Assembly: GCA_019187365.1 (NCBI GenBank)
Contig: JABARE010000016.1
Coordinates: 62,001 to 126,000, forward strand
Reading direction: 5' to 3'
DNA length: 64,000 nt
Source of the DNA: Saprospiraceae bacterium
GTDB lineage: Bacteria; Bacteroidota; Bacteroidia; Chitinophagales; Saprospiraceae
Positions 26,542 through 34,722 of the stretch are shown here, in pieces. Below the pieces are notes generated by a model. It was not told the DNA's origin. It worked only from the letters and a program-made list of their open reading frames with translations, and ran no database searches. A program made the translations under genes and the position numbers. The number at the start of each line of letters is the position of its first letter. The stretch's first letter is position 1.

Positions 26542-27645
26542 ATGCGAATTGCCTTGATCTTCCTGATGGTCGTTCACGGGCTGATCCATTTGATGGGATT
26601 TGTCAAGGCCTTTGGGTTTACTGAAATCAGGACGCTCACCGAGGAAATATCCAGACCTTCGGGGATCGCATGGCTGGTGTGCGCTGACCTGTGGCTGATT
26701 TTTGCCCTTTCCCATGTCATCCGCATTCCCGGTGCGGGTTACTTTGGTCTCATGGCCTTACTGCTTTCTCAGGCGCTTATTTCGCTCCACTGGAAGGATG
26801 CCAGGTTTGGTACCCTCGCCAATGTGGTTTTGCTCATGCCGGTATTGCTGTCTTTTGGAAGGGCGCGTTTTGAAGCCCGGGCAGACCGGGAAACACGCTG
26901 GATGTTTACGGAAATTCAGCGCAGCCTTTCCTCTTTTTCTTCCATGGCTTCAGCGGACAGCCTGCCTGCTCCTGTTTTGCGCTGGCTGCGTGCCTCGGGA
27001 GTCATGGACAGAACCTTACCCCTTACGGTACAAATGACCCAGGACCTCAAACTCAAAATGAAACCTGGTCAGAAGGTCTGGTACCAGGCCAAAGCCAGCC
27101 AGGTGACCAGCCTGAACCCACCGGGATTCCATTGGGCGGTCGACGCAGAACTCAACCCCTTCATTGGGTTTTTGGGCAGGGATCAGCTGGTTGGCGGTGA
27201 AGGCGAAATGCTCATCTGTTTCAATGGATTGTTTAAAGTTGTCCATGCACGCGGTCCACAAATCGACGAAGGTACCTTGCAGCGATTTCTCGGTGAGATG
27301 GTTTGGCTTCCGACACTTGCCATGAGTCCCATTGTAAGATGGGAACCCATCGACGAACTTTCAGCGCGGGCAACGATCCATCTGGGGGACAGCAGCGCCT
27401 CCGGGACCTTTTACTTTGACGAACGGGGCGACTTCGTTCGCTTCTCTGCCATGCGATTTTTGGAGAGTAAACCTGGAGCAAGCAGGTATCCGTGGATACT
27501 CGATGCTATATCCTACAAACGCTTTGATGGCATCCGCATCCCTTTCAGGGTTACGGCTACCTGGAAGTTGGAAGGAGAAGATTGGAACTGGCTCGAACTG
27601 GAACTGACAAATGTGAAATATGGATCTTCCGGCGAGGAATTTTGA
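26542..27645 (+). CDS. DUF6544/DUF6920-like membrane protein
   Basis: A 367-residue protein. The first 110 residues hold four hydrophobic segments beginning MRIALIFLMVVHGLIHLMGF; the remainder is a soluble beta-rich domain with FHWAVDAELNPFIGFLGRDQLVGGEGEM, LQRFLGEMVWLPTLAM and RFDGIRIPFRVTATWKL-like blocks. This matches my memory of an uncharacterised family annotated DUF6544 or DUF6920. The soluble part resembles lipid- or ligand-binding beta sheets, but no function is known. The start ATG at 26542 gives a good membrane N-terminus. Confidence 0.75.
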   Translation: MRIALIFLMVVHGLIHLMGFVKAFGFTEIRTLTEEISRPSGIAWLVCADLWLIFALSHVIRIPGAGYFGLMALLLSQALISLHWKDARFGTLANVVLLMPVLLSFGRARFEARADRETRWMFTEIQRSLSSFSSMASADSLPAPVLRWLRASGVMDRTLPLTVQMTQDLKLKMKPGQKVWYQAKASQVTSLNPPGFHWAVDAELNPFIGFLGRDQLVGGEGEMLICFNGLFKVVHARGPQIDEGTLQRFLGEMVWLPTLAMSPIVRWEPIDELSARATIHLGDSSASGTFYFDERGDFVRFSAMRFLESKPGASRYPWILDAISYKRFDGIRIPFRVTATWKLEGEDWNWLELELTNVKYGSSGEEF

Positions 27646-27722
27646 TGCAATGAATCCAAAGCAGCAGGCATGAAGAAAATGGCTTCGCGCGCTGTACCGG
27701 CACCGCAATTATCTATTTAAAT

Positions 27723-28538
27723 ATGTTGGAATATACGATACTGAACGTTGGAAATTACCAATTGAAATTGCATCATCTGGTAGCCGTTGCCGCATACCTC
27801 TTGTTCGTTGTTTTGCTGTTGAGGGTGATCCGGCTCATGGTTTTTCGTTCCACAAAAATGGACGAGGCACGTAAATTTTCCATGCACAAGCTGCTGCGAT
27901 ATGTAGTATGGGCAATCTCTGTGATTGCTATCCTCTATTTGCTTGGCGTAAACATTTCTGTATTGCTTGCGGGGTCCGCGGCACTTCTGGTCGGAGTCGG
28001 CCTGGGATTGCAGCAGATTTTTAACGATTTTCTATCAGGGGTCATCCTTCTTAGCGATGGCACAATCAAGGTAGGAGATGTCATCGAAGTCAACGACAAA
28101 ATTTACAAAGTACAGACGATCAATTACCGGACAACGACCGTGATCGGGCGTGAAGAAAATTTCGTCATTCTTCCAAATTCTGAGCTTACATGTAACCGCG
28201 TGATCAACTGGACCTACGGCGGATTCGCATCCCGTTTTCAGATCGATCTGAGCATTTCTTACGGCGCAGATGTCGAGAAGGTAATGCAGTTGCTCAAGGA
28301 CATACCACTCGCGCACGAACGCATTTTAAAGACACCACCCCCCTTTGTAAGATTGGAGGATTTCGGAGACTCTTCACTAAAATTCTCACTATTTTTTTAT
28401 TCCAACGAGGTCTTTCGCATTGAGCGCATTAAGAGTTCAGTGCGGGTTGCCATTTTTAAAGCTCTGGCCGAGCACGGGATTGAAATTCCCTTCCCTCAGC
28501 GCGTTGTGCACATAATCTCACCACCAAAGGGAGGTTAA
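27723..28538 (+). CDS. MscS-family mechanosensitive channel (small form)
   Basis: A 271-residue inner-membrane channel that releases solutes on hypo-osmotic shock. Three membrane segments precede the pore helix (LLVGVGLGLQQIFNDFLSGVILL), then come the MscS beta domain (KVGDVIEVNDKIYKVQTI, REENFVILPNSELT) and an alpha/beta C-terminal domain ending near the stop. The length is close to the E. coli MscS core (286). The gene is isolated, followed by 638 bp without a credible gene. Confidence 0.92.
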   Translation: MLEYTILNVGNYQLKLHHLVAVAAYLLFVVLLLRVIRLMVFRSTKMDEARKFSMHKLLRYVVWAISVIAILYLLGVNISVLLAGSAALLVGVGLGLQQIFNDFLSGVILLSDGTIKVGDVIEVNDKIYKVQTINYRTTTVIGREENFVILPNSELTCNRVINWTYGGFASRFQIDLSISYGADVEKVMQLLKDIPLAHERILKTPPPFVRLEDFGDSSLKFSLFFYSNEVFRIERIKSSVRVAIFKALAEHGIEIPFPQRVVHIISPPKGG

Positions 28539-29176
28539 AAGATGGGTGCAAGCCAGTTTAATCGCCATATTCATGCATTTGGCAAATGGATGGTTAAAGC
28601 ATTTTGCATTCGTCAGAGAAGATATCTGACACAGTTTTACAAGGATCCTCTATGGGACAAGATTCTCTTGATGAGGTATGAAAAATTCAGGCATCGTTAC
28701 TCCAGCCAATAGCAGATGTTGTACCTTTACCCATGGATTTGGCCGACTGTTTATTTTTCACCGCATGGAGTACCGGAATGGAGTTGTGAGCATTGAGGGG
28801 ATGACCGGTTTTTATAGCGTGTATTTGGATGTTGAGATCATCGGGTTAAGAGAAGGAATGGCTGTTAATGAAATGAGTGATGACCGGATCCGAATGGATG
28901 AATCAAGATGAAGCCGTAAGTGTTTGTGAAATAGCTTATTAGAATATGCATTTGCACTTAGCACGAAATGGAGCACCAACCATTGATCTGAAACTTTGTT
29001 ATAGTCAGTCGATAGTTTAGAATTTAAGGAAATGTGCAACGATCGCGCGTGTATGTAAGGGAAATAGCCACCGCAATACATGAGTTGAATTTCGTGTCAG
29101 TGACCTTTCAAAGGCCTGAACAGAGTGTAGCCACATAAAAGTTAATATATTTTTTTAGATAAATGAATCGCTCGAG
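28539..29176. other. 638-bp stretch without a credible gene
   Basis: Between the MscS and NYN genes. One 77-codon plus-strand frame (28678-28911) has no recognisable features, and I do not call it. A TACCTTTA (28722-28729) one base from a -7 box and a short perfect CCTTT-C-AAAGG repeat (29104-29114) are the only motifs noted. It could be decayed sequence or a long regulatory region for the NYN gene. Confidence 0.5.
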
Positions 29177-30070
29177 ATGAAAGACAAAATGATCCGAATT
29201 GGAGTGTTTTACGACGGTAATTATTTTCTGCACATCAGCAACTACTACAACTACGAACACGAACGTGGAAGAAGGTTGAGTATCAGTGGATTGCACAACT
29301 TTATCCGCCACCAGGTGGGTGAGCTTGAAGGGGTGGATGCCAGCCTTTGCCAGATTGTCGACAGTCATTATTTCCGCACGCGCCTCAACGCACAGGAGGC
29401 CAGCCAACGCGGTGACACCTTATACTGGGACCGCGTTTTCGACGATATCCTGATGTCGGAAGGGATCACCACACATTACCTTCCGCTCAAATCCTATAAC
29501 GGATACAGACAGGAAAAGGACATCGACGTCTGGCTGGCGCTTGAAGCCTTTGAGCTTGCTTTTTATAAACATTTTGATGTGCTGGTACTGATCGCTTCCG
29601 ATGGCAACTTTGTGCCTTTGATCCGCAAACTGAACACATTGGGTACGCGCGTGATGGTGCTCAGTTGGGAATTTGAATACACGACGGACAATGGACAGAC
29701 TTTTGTGACCCGGACTTCCCAGGACCTCCTCGACCAGGTTTCGTATCCCGTCGCCATGCACGAACTGATTGACAATCCGCGACGCAAGACGGATGTACTG
29801 ATCAACAACCTGTTTGTTTCCCCTCCGGGTAAACGTGCGATGGGCACGCCCTTGGGCAAAGGCAACCCGGATGCGCTCAATGGCGAGATTCTCAGCCTCA
29901 AGAATGGATTCGGCTTCATTCGCTATCCCCCCAATAATTTGTTCTTTCACTATACCAGCGTCGTAGACGACGACTTTAACGATTTGAGGGTAGGGGACCT
30001 CGTCGAATTCAACCTTGGCAAGAACGACGTCGGCGAGGACATCGCCCAGGAAGTGCGACTCGTAGACTAA
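29177..30070 (+). CDS. NYN (PIN-like) nuclease domain fused to a C-terminal cold-shock-like domain
   Basis: A 297-residue protein. Residues about 5-180 form a NYN/LabA (DUF88) domain: GVFYDGNYF with D13, KDIDVWLALEAF with D115 and D117, and LIASDGNFVPLIRKL with D142, the acidic residues expected of PIN-like metal-dependent RNases. A linker (about 195-232) follows. Residues about 235-297 look like a cold-shock domain: GEILSLKNGFGFIRYP with the aromatic FGF motif, NLFFHYTSV, and LRVGDLVEFNLGKND. The fusion would target nuclease activity to structured or specific RNA. A second Met at residue 5 is an alternative start. Confidence 0.88.
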   Translation: MKDKMIRIGVFYDGNYFLHISNYYNYEHERGRRLSISGLHNFIRHQVGELEGVDASLCQIVDSHYFRTRLNAQEASQRGDTLYWDRVFDDILMSEGITTHYLPLKSYNGYRQEKDIDVWLALEAFELAFYKHFDVLVLIASDGNFVPLIRKLNTLGTRVMVLSWEFEYTTDNGQTFVTRTSQDLLDQVSYPVAMHELIDNPRRKTDVLINNLFVSPPGKRAMGTPLGKGNPDALNGEILSLKNGFGFIRYPPNNLFFHYTSVVDDDFNDLRVGDLVEFNLGKNDVGEDIAQEVRLVD

Positions 30071-30350
30071 CGCTGTTCTACTCCTGAAACGGGATTCCCC
30101 GACCTTAGAGTCCGGGAAATGGTATCATACGGACTCCTCAGCCGGATAGGGGCTGGGGGCAAATGGCATCTTCTACCCCGAAGAGGATTAATGTCTAATG
30201 TGAAGGGAAAGTTCCTTTGGCAAAAGTCAATCTATTTATTATGATATTATGTTATATATAATTTATTAATTAACAGTTATTTATTACTATAATTTTTATA
30301 TAAATGCATCTTTTGAACGGTTTGGACAAGGGTCGTTTCCCGGCGAGCAA

Positions 30351-30375
30351 CTCTAAAATTTGAGAAAAATTAGAG
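30351..30375. repeat. Imperfect inverted repeat upstream of tetR
   Basis: CTCTAA at 30351-30356 pairs with TTAGAG at 30370-30375, with an additional TTT/AAA inside and a short loop. It lies 147 bp upstream of the tetR start. It could be a weak terminator-like hairpin or a protein site; there is no T run. Confidence 0.4.
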
Positions 30376-30412
30376 CTACGTGAAACAAAAAACCGAACTT
30401 GCAGGTTATTGA

Positions 30413-30429
30413 AGTTAGTGAGTATTCAC
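30413..30429. promoter_or_regulatory. Operator-like site upstream of tetR
   Basis: The 17 bases 30413-30429 match the core of the palindrome in the tolC start (32179-32195) at 15 positions. The inner GTGAGTATTCAC (30418-30429) is a near-perfect palindrome differing from GTGAATATTCAC by one base. It lies about 70 bp upstream of the tetR ATG, a usual place for an autoregulatory TetR operator. Confidence 0.55.
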
Positions 30430-30497
30430 CTTTGCCTCTTCCTGAATTGAATTAATGAGACAACGGGAGACGCGAATTGAACTATAATGAGCTGTAA

Positions 30498-31088
30498 ATG
30501 AATGCACAAATGACAGACCGGCAGCAGGAGATCGTCGCAGCTGCGGGCAAACTACTCACGATGGAGGGGGTAGGCGGATTGACGATCAAAAATCTGGCGA
30601 GGGAGATGCAGTTTTCCGAAAGCGCGATTTACCGCCATTTTGATAGCAAAGAAGATATCCTTGTTGCCATGCTCGATTACCTCAGTGAGGAACTCGAACA
30701 GCGCTACGAAAGGGTAGTATCGGTGCAAAGGCCATTTGAAGAGCAGTTGCGCGTTTTGTTCAGGAGCGTGTTTACTTTCTTCGACGGCAACCCGCATTTT
30801 GCTGTTGCCGTCTTCAGCGACGGACTGATGGAAGCCAGCGACCGCATCAACCAGGCCATCTTCAGGTTGATACACCGCATGCGATCCAGGTTGGTCCCTT
30901 TGGTGAGGGAGGGACAACATCGCGGTGCAGTCACTTCTTCCGTCAGTGCAGAAGACCTCGTACACATCATTATGGGCACCATACGCTTGCAGATGTTTCG
31001 CTGGCGCTCCGAAAAATTTGATTTTGACATCATTCAATCGGGCGATCACCGCATTGACACATTGACCACTTTAATTGTAAAAAAATGA
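30498..31088 (+). CDS. TetR/AcrR-family transcriptional regulator
   Basis: A 196-residue regulator. The N-terminal HTH is typical: AAGKLLTMEGVGGLTIKNLA, then FSESAIYRHFDSKEDIL (helix 3 and the start of helix 4, about residues 38-54). The C-terminal ligand domain (about 60-190) is variable, as in the family. It begins an apparent unit with two small genes and stands upstream of a TolC-adaptor-RND efflux operon, so it is the probable local repressor. Its stop overlaps the next start by 4 bp. Confidence 0.92.
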   Translation: MNAQMTDRQQEIVAAAGKLLTMEGVGGLTIKNLAREMQFSESAIYRHFDSKEDILVAMLDYLSEELEQRYERVVSVQRPFEEQLRVLFRSVFTFFDGNPHFAVAVFSDGLMEASDRINQAIFRLIHRMRSRLVPLVREGQHRGAVTSSVSAEDLVHIIMGTIRLQMFRWRSEKFDFDIIQSGDHRIDTLTTLIVKK

Positions 31089-31549
31089 ATTTTAAGTTGT
31101 TTTTGGCCTTGACTGGAACAGTGGGATGGTTGCTCTCTTGTGGCTCAGGCCCCGCTCCTGCAGCTGATCCTCCACAAGATGCCCATCAACAAGAAGAATC
31201 TCAGACTGAATCAGGCGATCATGCCCTCTACCTCAATGAAGGAAAGAGGTGGCTGGTCGATTCGGGGATGATGGTTTATTTGCGCACTATGGAATCTGCC
31301 GTACTTAATTCTAATGTTCAGGATATGGCCGCCTACGAGGTGTTATCCGAAACCTTACAGCGTGAATCTGATCTGCTCACGTCCAATTGTACCATGAAAG
31401 GAGAGGCCCATGATGTGCTCCACTTGTGGCTCGTTCCTTATCTCGACCTGGTCCAAGCCTTTGCCGATGCAGAAACTGTGGAGGAACGCTCATCGTTGTA
31501 CACCCAATTGCGCGATGCTTTTGCACGATTTAATGAATATTTCGAATAG
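31085..31549 (+). CDS. Small lipoprotein of the efflux locus
   Basis: A 154-residue lipoprotein with lipobox LLSC (Cys 19). A Gln/Glu/Asp-rich linker (20-50) is followed by a helical domain (about 50-154) with LYLNEGKRWLVDSGMMVYLR and a single Cys in LTSNCTMKGEAHDVLHLWL. This His/Met/Cys segment and all-helical look recall small periplasmic helical-bundle proteins, but no family is assigned. Its start overlaps the tetR stop (ATGA), so it is translated with the regulator. Confidence 0.8.
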   Translation: MNFKLFLALTGTVGWLLSCGSGPAPAADPPQDAHQQEESQTESGDHALYLNEGKRWLVDSGMMVYLRTMESAVLNSNVQDMAAYEVLSETLQRESDLLTSNCTMKGEAHDVLHLWLVPYLDLVQAFADAETVEERSSLYTQLRDAFARFNEYFE

Positions 31550-31564
31550 ATAAAATGATTACCC

Positions 31565-32062
31565 ATGACTCCTGCACACGTTCATTTGCTTGTTAACCAT
31601 TTTCCACTGATTGGTACAGTCATTGGATTTTTGCTATTGCTTGGCTCAAAATGGTCGGGTTCCAGAGCTGCATCCAATGCCGCTCTGTCGGTGCTGGCTT
31701 TTTCGGGCTTGATGGCCATTCCTGCCCACTTTTCCGGGGAGGCCGCCGAGGAAATGCTGGAGCAATCAGCCCAATTCAATGAAGCCCTTGTGGAAGAACA
31801 CGAGGAGCGCGCAAAGGTATTTATGCTTGCCATGCTGGCTCTCGGATTATCTGCTACCGCAGCATTGCTTGCTGAAATTTGGAAGCCAGGTCTTTTTGCG
31901 TTCAAACACTGGCTGGTGGCTGCTATTGCAGCGGTCGGACTGTTCCTTGCCGTGCCAACGGGCAGCAGCGGCGGCGCCATCATGCATCCGGAAATCCGCG
32001 AGGGTGCAGCTTCCCAAACCACACCACCACCTGCTGAGAGAAATGCAGAAGACGAAGAATGA
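31565..32062 (+). CDS. DUF2231-like membrane protein
   Basis: A 165-residue protein with four membrane segments (about 8-27, 37-54, 83-105, 110-130). The N-terminal MTPAHVHLLVNHFPLIG with H5, H7 and H12 resembles the HP..VHFP opening of DUF2231 proteins, suspected heme- or quinone-related membrane proteins. A charged helix (about 60-80, EEMLEQSAQFNEALVEEHEE) lies between segments 2 and 3, and the C-terminus is an acidic tail. It follows the lipoprotein by 15 bp, in the same unit as tetR. Confidence 0.78.
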   Translation: MTPAHVHLLVNHFPLIGTVIGFLLLLGSKWSGSRAASNAALSVLAFSGLMAIPAHFSGEAAEEMLEQSAQFNEALVEEHEERAKVFMLAMLALGLSATAALLAEIWKPGLFAFKHWLVAAIAAVGLFLAVPTGSSGGAIMHPEIREGAASQTTPPPAERNAEDEE

Positions 32063-32144
32063 GCCTCCTTACGGATTATTTACTTGAGCCACGGTGTGTA
32101 ATTCGGATGGTTACGCTCTGATTTCCCCATAATCTACAATTCAT

Positions 32145-33518
32145 ATGATGCTTCAGCGTAGAATCTTTTACTTAATTCAGTTTGTGAATATTCACAAACT
32201 GAATTGTTTGCTGATACTTGCGTTGGTCTTCACGGCAGTCTTGCAAGCCCAGGTGTGGCCGCTCGACCAGGTGATCAAGCATGCAAATACCCACAACAAG
32301 AGCCTGGTCGTGGCCGAAAACAAAAAGGGCATCGCCGTTGAGAAAGAACGGGAAGTTCGTTCTCAGACCTTTCCCCAGTTGAAACTTGCAGCCGATTACC
32401 GGTATTATGCAGAACTCCCTTACCAACTATTACCCCTCTCCGTGTTCAATGGTCCGGAAGGTCAGTTCAAAGAAGCCCAGTTTGGGGTGCCGCACAACGC
32501 CAGTGTTGGCTTATCGTTCAGCTTGCCCTTATTCAATCCTTCCCGCAAGGCAATGTCGGACGTAGCCTCGGCAGGGAGTGAGGTGGCTGGTCTGCAGACA
32601 CTCCAAAGCGGTGATCAGCTTTTCTACGATCTTTCTGTTCACTATTTTAATGCTCAGGTTTTGAGAAACCAGCTTGCTTTTGCCGACAGCAACCTGGCCA
32701 ATTCCCGCAAATTGCTACGGGTCGTTTCGCAGCTCAGGGAACAAGGACTGGCACGGCAAATCGACGTAGACCAAGCCCGACTTCAGATGGAACAGGTTTC
32801 TACTCAGCGCGACCTGGCAGAGGGCAGTTATCGTCAGATCATCAACACCATCAGGTGGTTGGCTGGAATTGAACAGGATACACCACTGGAAGCCGAACTT
32901 CAACCCGAATTTGACAACCCTGTACCGGAAAGCGATGAATCGTCCCTCGAGCGGAAGATCGCCGACGCAAGGATCCGCATGGTCCGTGCAGAATGGGATG
33001 CTTTGAAAAGAACCAGGCTTCCAAATGTCGTCGCCACCGCCCAACTCAATGGTGTTGGATTGGGGTACACAGGAGAGCCGGAATCATTTTGGAAATCATA
33101 TTTACACGCCTATGGAGGCATCCAGCTTCAATGGCCAATTTACCAGGGCGGGCGAACCAACTACCAGGAGAGACAGAAGTACCTGGAAATGGAAAACGTT
33201 TTGCTCGAACGGGATATGCTGTCTGACAAGCTCAGCATGCAGCGGACAAACATTATTATCCAAATGGACTCGCGTCGCAAGGCTGCAGGACTTGCACTCG
33301 ACCGGATCACGCAGGGCCAGGCCGTTTACGAACAGATGTTAGCATTACAGGCACAGGGCATGGCATCGGTACCTGATGTGCTCCAAGCAGACAATGCATT
33401 GCGGGAAATGCAACACGCTTACCTGTCTGCAACCGTGTCATATTTGGCAGCTGTTCTGGACTGGAAAAAAATTAACGGGCGCTTGTCGCCGGATTCAGAA
33501 CAACCCAATTCAAAATAA
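32145..33518 (+). CDS. TolC-family outer-membrane efflux protein
   Basis: A 457-residue outer-membrane channel of the efflux system. A hydrophobic signal segment ending LVFTAVLQAQ is preceded by an unusually long n-region; about half of that is encoded by a perfect palindrome. Two OEP repeats follow (about 45-230 and 250-445) with long amphipathic helices such as LRNQLAFADSNLANSRKLL and the GLARQIDVDQARLQ motif. The start at 32145 (two consecutive ATGs) is the only ATG start that leaves a charged n-region. The adaptor gene follows after 16 bp. Confidence 0.93.
   Translation: MMLQRRIFYLIQFVNIHKLNCLLILALVFTAVLQAQVWPLDQVIKHANTHNKSLVVAENKKGIAVEKEREVRSQTFPQLKLAADYRYYAELPYQLLPLSVFNGPEGQFKEAQFGVPHNASVGLSFSLPLFNPSRKAMSDVASAGSEVAGLQTLQSGDQLFYDLSVHYFNAQVLRNQLAFADSNLANSRKLLRVVSQLREQGLARQIDVDQARLQMEQVSTQRDLAEGSYRQIINTIRWLAGIEQDTPLEAELQPEFDNPVPESDESSLERKIADARIRMVRAEWDALKRTRLPNVVATAQLNGVGLGYTGEPESFWKSYLHAYGGIQLQWPIYQGGRTNYQERQKYLEMENVLLERDMLSDKLSMQRTNIIIQMDSRRKAAGLALDRITQGQAVYEQMLALQAQGMASVPDVLQADNALREMQHAYLSATVSYLAAVLDWKKINGRLSPDSEQPNSK
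32174..32205. repeat. Perfect 32-bp palindrome within the tolC start region
   Basis: The left half AATTCAGTTTGTGAAT (32174-32189) is followed without spacer by its exact reverse complement (32190-32205). It begins 29 bp after the first tolC ATG, in frame, encoding part of the n-region of the signal peptide. Its core is repeated almost exactly upstream of tetR. It probably serves as operator for the TetR protein, or as a hairpin in the message. Confidence 0.75.
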
Positions 33519-33534
33519 CGGCAAACAACTGAGG

Positions 33535-34587
33535 ATGAACAAAAAAAATATTTTCATAACACTGTTGTTGTTGGTGCTGCTTGCAGCGATCGCCTACAGG
33601 TTGGTTCAAAACAAGCACCTCTCTGAAGCCGCAGTATTTCGTTACGATCCGGAAAGCCCTATGCTCGTGCCTGTGGAGACGCTGCAATGGAGTCATGTGC
33701 GCGATACAATTACCTTTTCCGGAACTTTTGAAGCTGAACGGGAAACGCGCTTGAGCGCTGAAATCCCAGGAAAAGTATTGCGCGTCCTTGCAGATGTTGG
33801 GACGGAAGTGCGTCAAGGGCAAGCTCTGGTCGAACTGGATGCGGGTTTGCTGCGTCTGCAACTCCGGTCGACCGAGATCCAAATAGAGGGTTTGCAAGCA
33901 GATGTCAGCCGGTATGGGGTGTTGGCAGCGGCGGATGCAGTTCAGGGAATTCAGCTCGAAAAGGCCAGCCTGGGTCTACGGACTGCTCAGGCACAACGAT
34001 CGTTGCTGCTCGAACAAATCGAACGGATGACGATACGCGCACCATTCAATGCCGTCGTCTCGGCAAAGCTCGTCGAAACGGGTAACTACGCCGCTCCGGG
34101 CATGCCCATGATGCAACTTACCGATATATCCAAATTGCGCTTTGTGATGAATGTGCCCGAACGCCAACTCCAATACTTCCGCCGCGATCAAATTGCTGAT
34201 CTGCGTTGTGATGCATGTAATTGGAAGGGTACGGGGAAGGTCATATCCATTGGCAGCAAGTCCGGTCCCGGTAACTTGTTTCAGGTGCATTTTAGGGCGG
34301 ATAACACCCGCGACCAGATGATAAAAGCGGGGATGTTTGGTAAAGCCTCTGTGTCGGCGGGAACAGAAGGACAAGCCCTGGTCATCGCGTCAACAGCCGT
34401 CCAGTCGGCGAATGGGGAGGATGCCGTCTATGTGATCGAAAGTGGGAAGGCGGTTTTGCGCCCTGTAGTAATCGGTCGCAGGGTGGGCCAGAACGCAATC
34501 GTCTTAAGCGGTCTGGACGCAGGGGAGGTAATGATTTCCGGTGGATTTCTTGACCTGTACGACGGCGCTGCCGTTCGCACTGAATAA
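33535..34587 (+). CDS. RND efflux adaptor (HlyD/MFP family)
   Basis: A 350-residue periplasmic adaptor. The start is the ATG at 33535, with GAGG just before it; the frame is open further upstream inside tolC. An N-terminal membrane or signal segment (IFITLLLLVLLAAIAY) is followed by a lipoyl/hairpin domain (ERETRLSAEIPGKVLRVLADVGTEV, then MTIRAPFNAVVSAKLVETGNYA), a beta-barrel domain and a membrane-proximal domain (GEDAVYVIESGKAVLRPVVIG). The coiled-coil hairpin is short. The product links the RND pump (34723) to TolC (32145). The next gene starts 135 bp downstream. Confidence 0.93.
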   Translation: MNKKNIFITLLLLVLLAAIAYRLVQNKHLSEAAVFRYDPESPMLVPVETLQWSHVRDTITFSGTFEAERETRLSAEIPGKVLRVLADVGTEVRQGQALVELDAGLLRLQLRSTEIQIEGLQADVSRYGVLAAADAVQGIQLEKASLGLRTAQAQRSLLLEQIERMTIRAPFNAVVSAKLVETGNYAAPGMPMMQLTDISKLRFVMNVPERQLQYFRRDQIADLRCDACNWKGTGKVISIGSKSGPGNLFQVHFRADNTRDQMIKAGMFGKASVSAGTEGQALVIASTAVQSANGEDAVYVIESGKAVLRPVVIGRRVGQNAIVLSGLDAGEVMISGGFLDLYDGAAVRTE

Positions 34588-34722
34588 TGTGATCATGCAA
34601 AAAAAAATTATGTCTGCTCTCAGGTTGCACGACGTCTCCCAATTGGATTCCGGCGCATGGTTCGGTGTTTTCTTTGAATTGATCCAGGGTTGGCCGTGTG
34701 ACCGGGCACATTCTCCGTTTCA

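Larger units (their letters stand above)
30071..30497. other. 427-bp AT-rich regulatory gap upstream of tetR
   Basis: No gene is visible. The first 100 bp carry GC-rich partial hairpins without T runs (for example CAGCC/GGCTG around 30139-30155). 30231-30310 is extremely AT-rich. An imperfect inverted repeat, CTCTAA..TTAGAG (30351-30375), and the GTGAGTATTCAC site (30418-30429) lie nearer the tetR start, making this the likely control region of the efflux locus. Confidence 0.6.

Noticed and set aside
28678..28911. 77-codon open frame in the gap after mscS
   Set aside because: No homology signal, signal peptide or domain pattern; short enough to occur by chance in 638 bp.
29143..29158. TATATTTTTTT upstream of the NYN gene as a promoter
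   Set aside because: It lacks the final G of the -7 box and has no TTTG at the -33 distance.
32172..32426. Minus-strand frame at the tolC start repeating the residues QFVNIHKLN
   Set aside because: It arises because the palindrome reads the same on both strands; it is antisense to tolC and carries no other feature.
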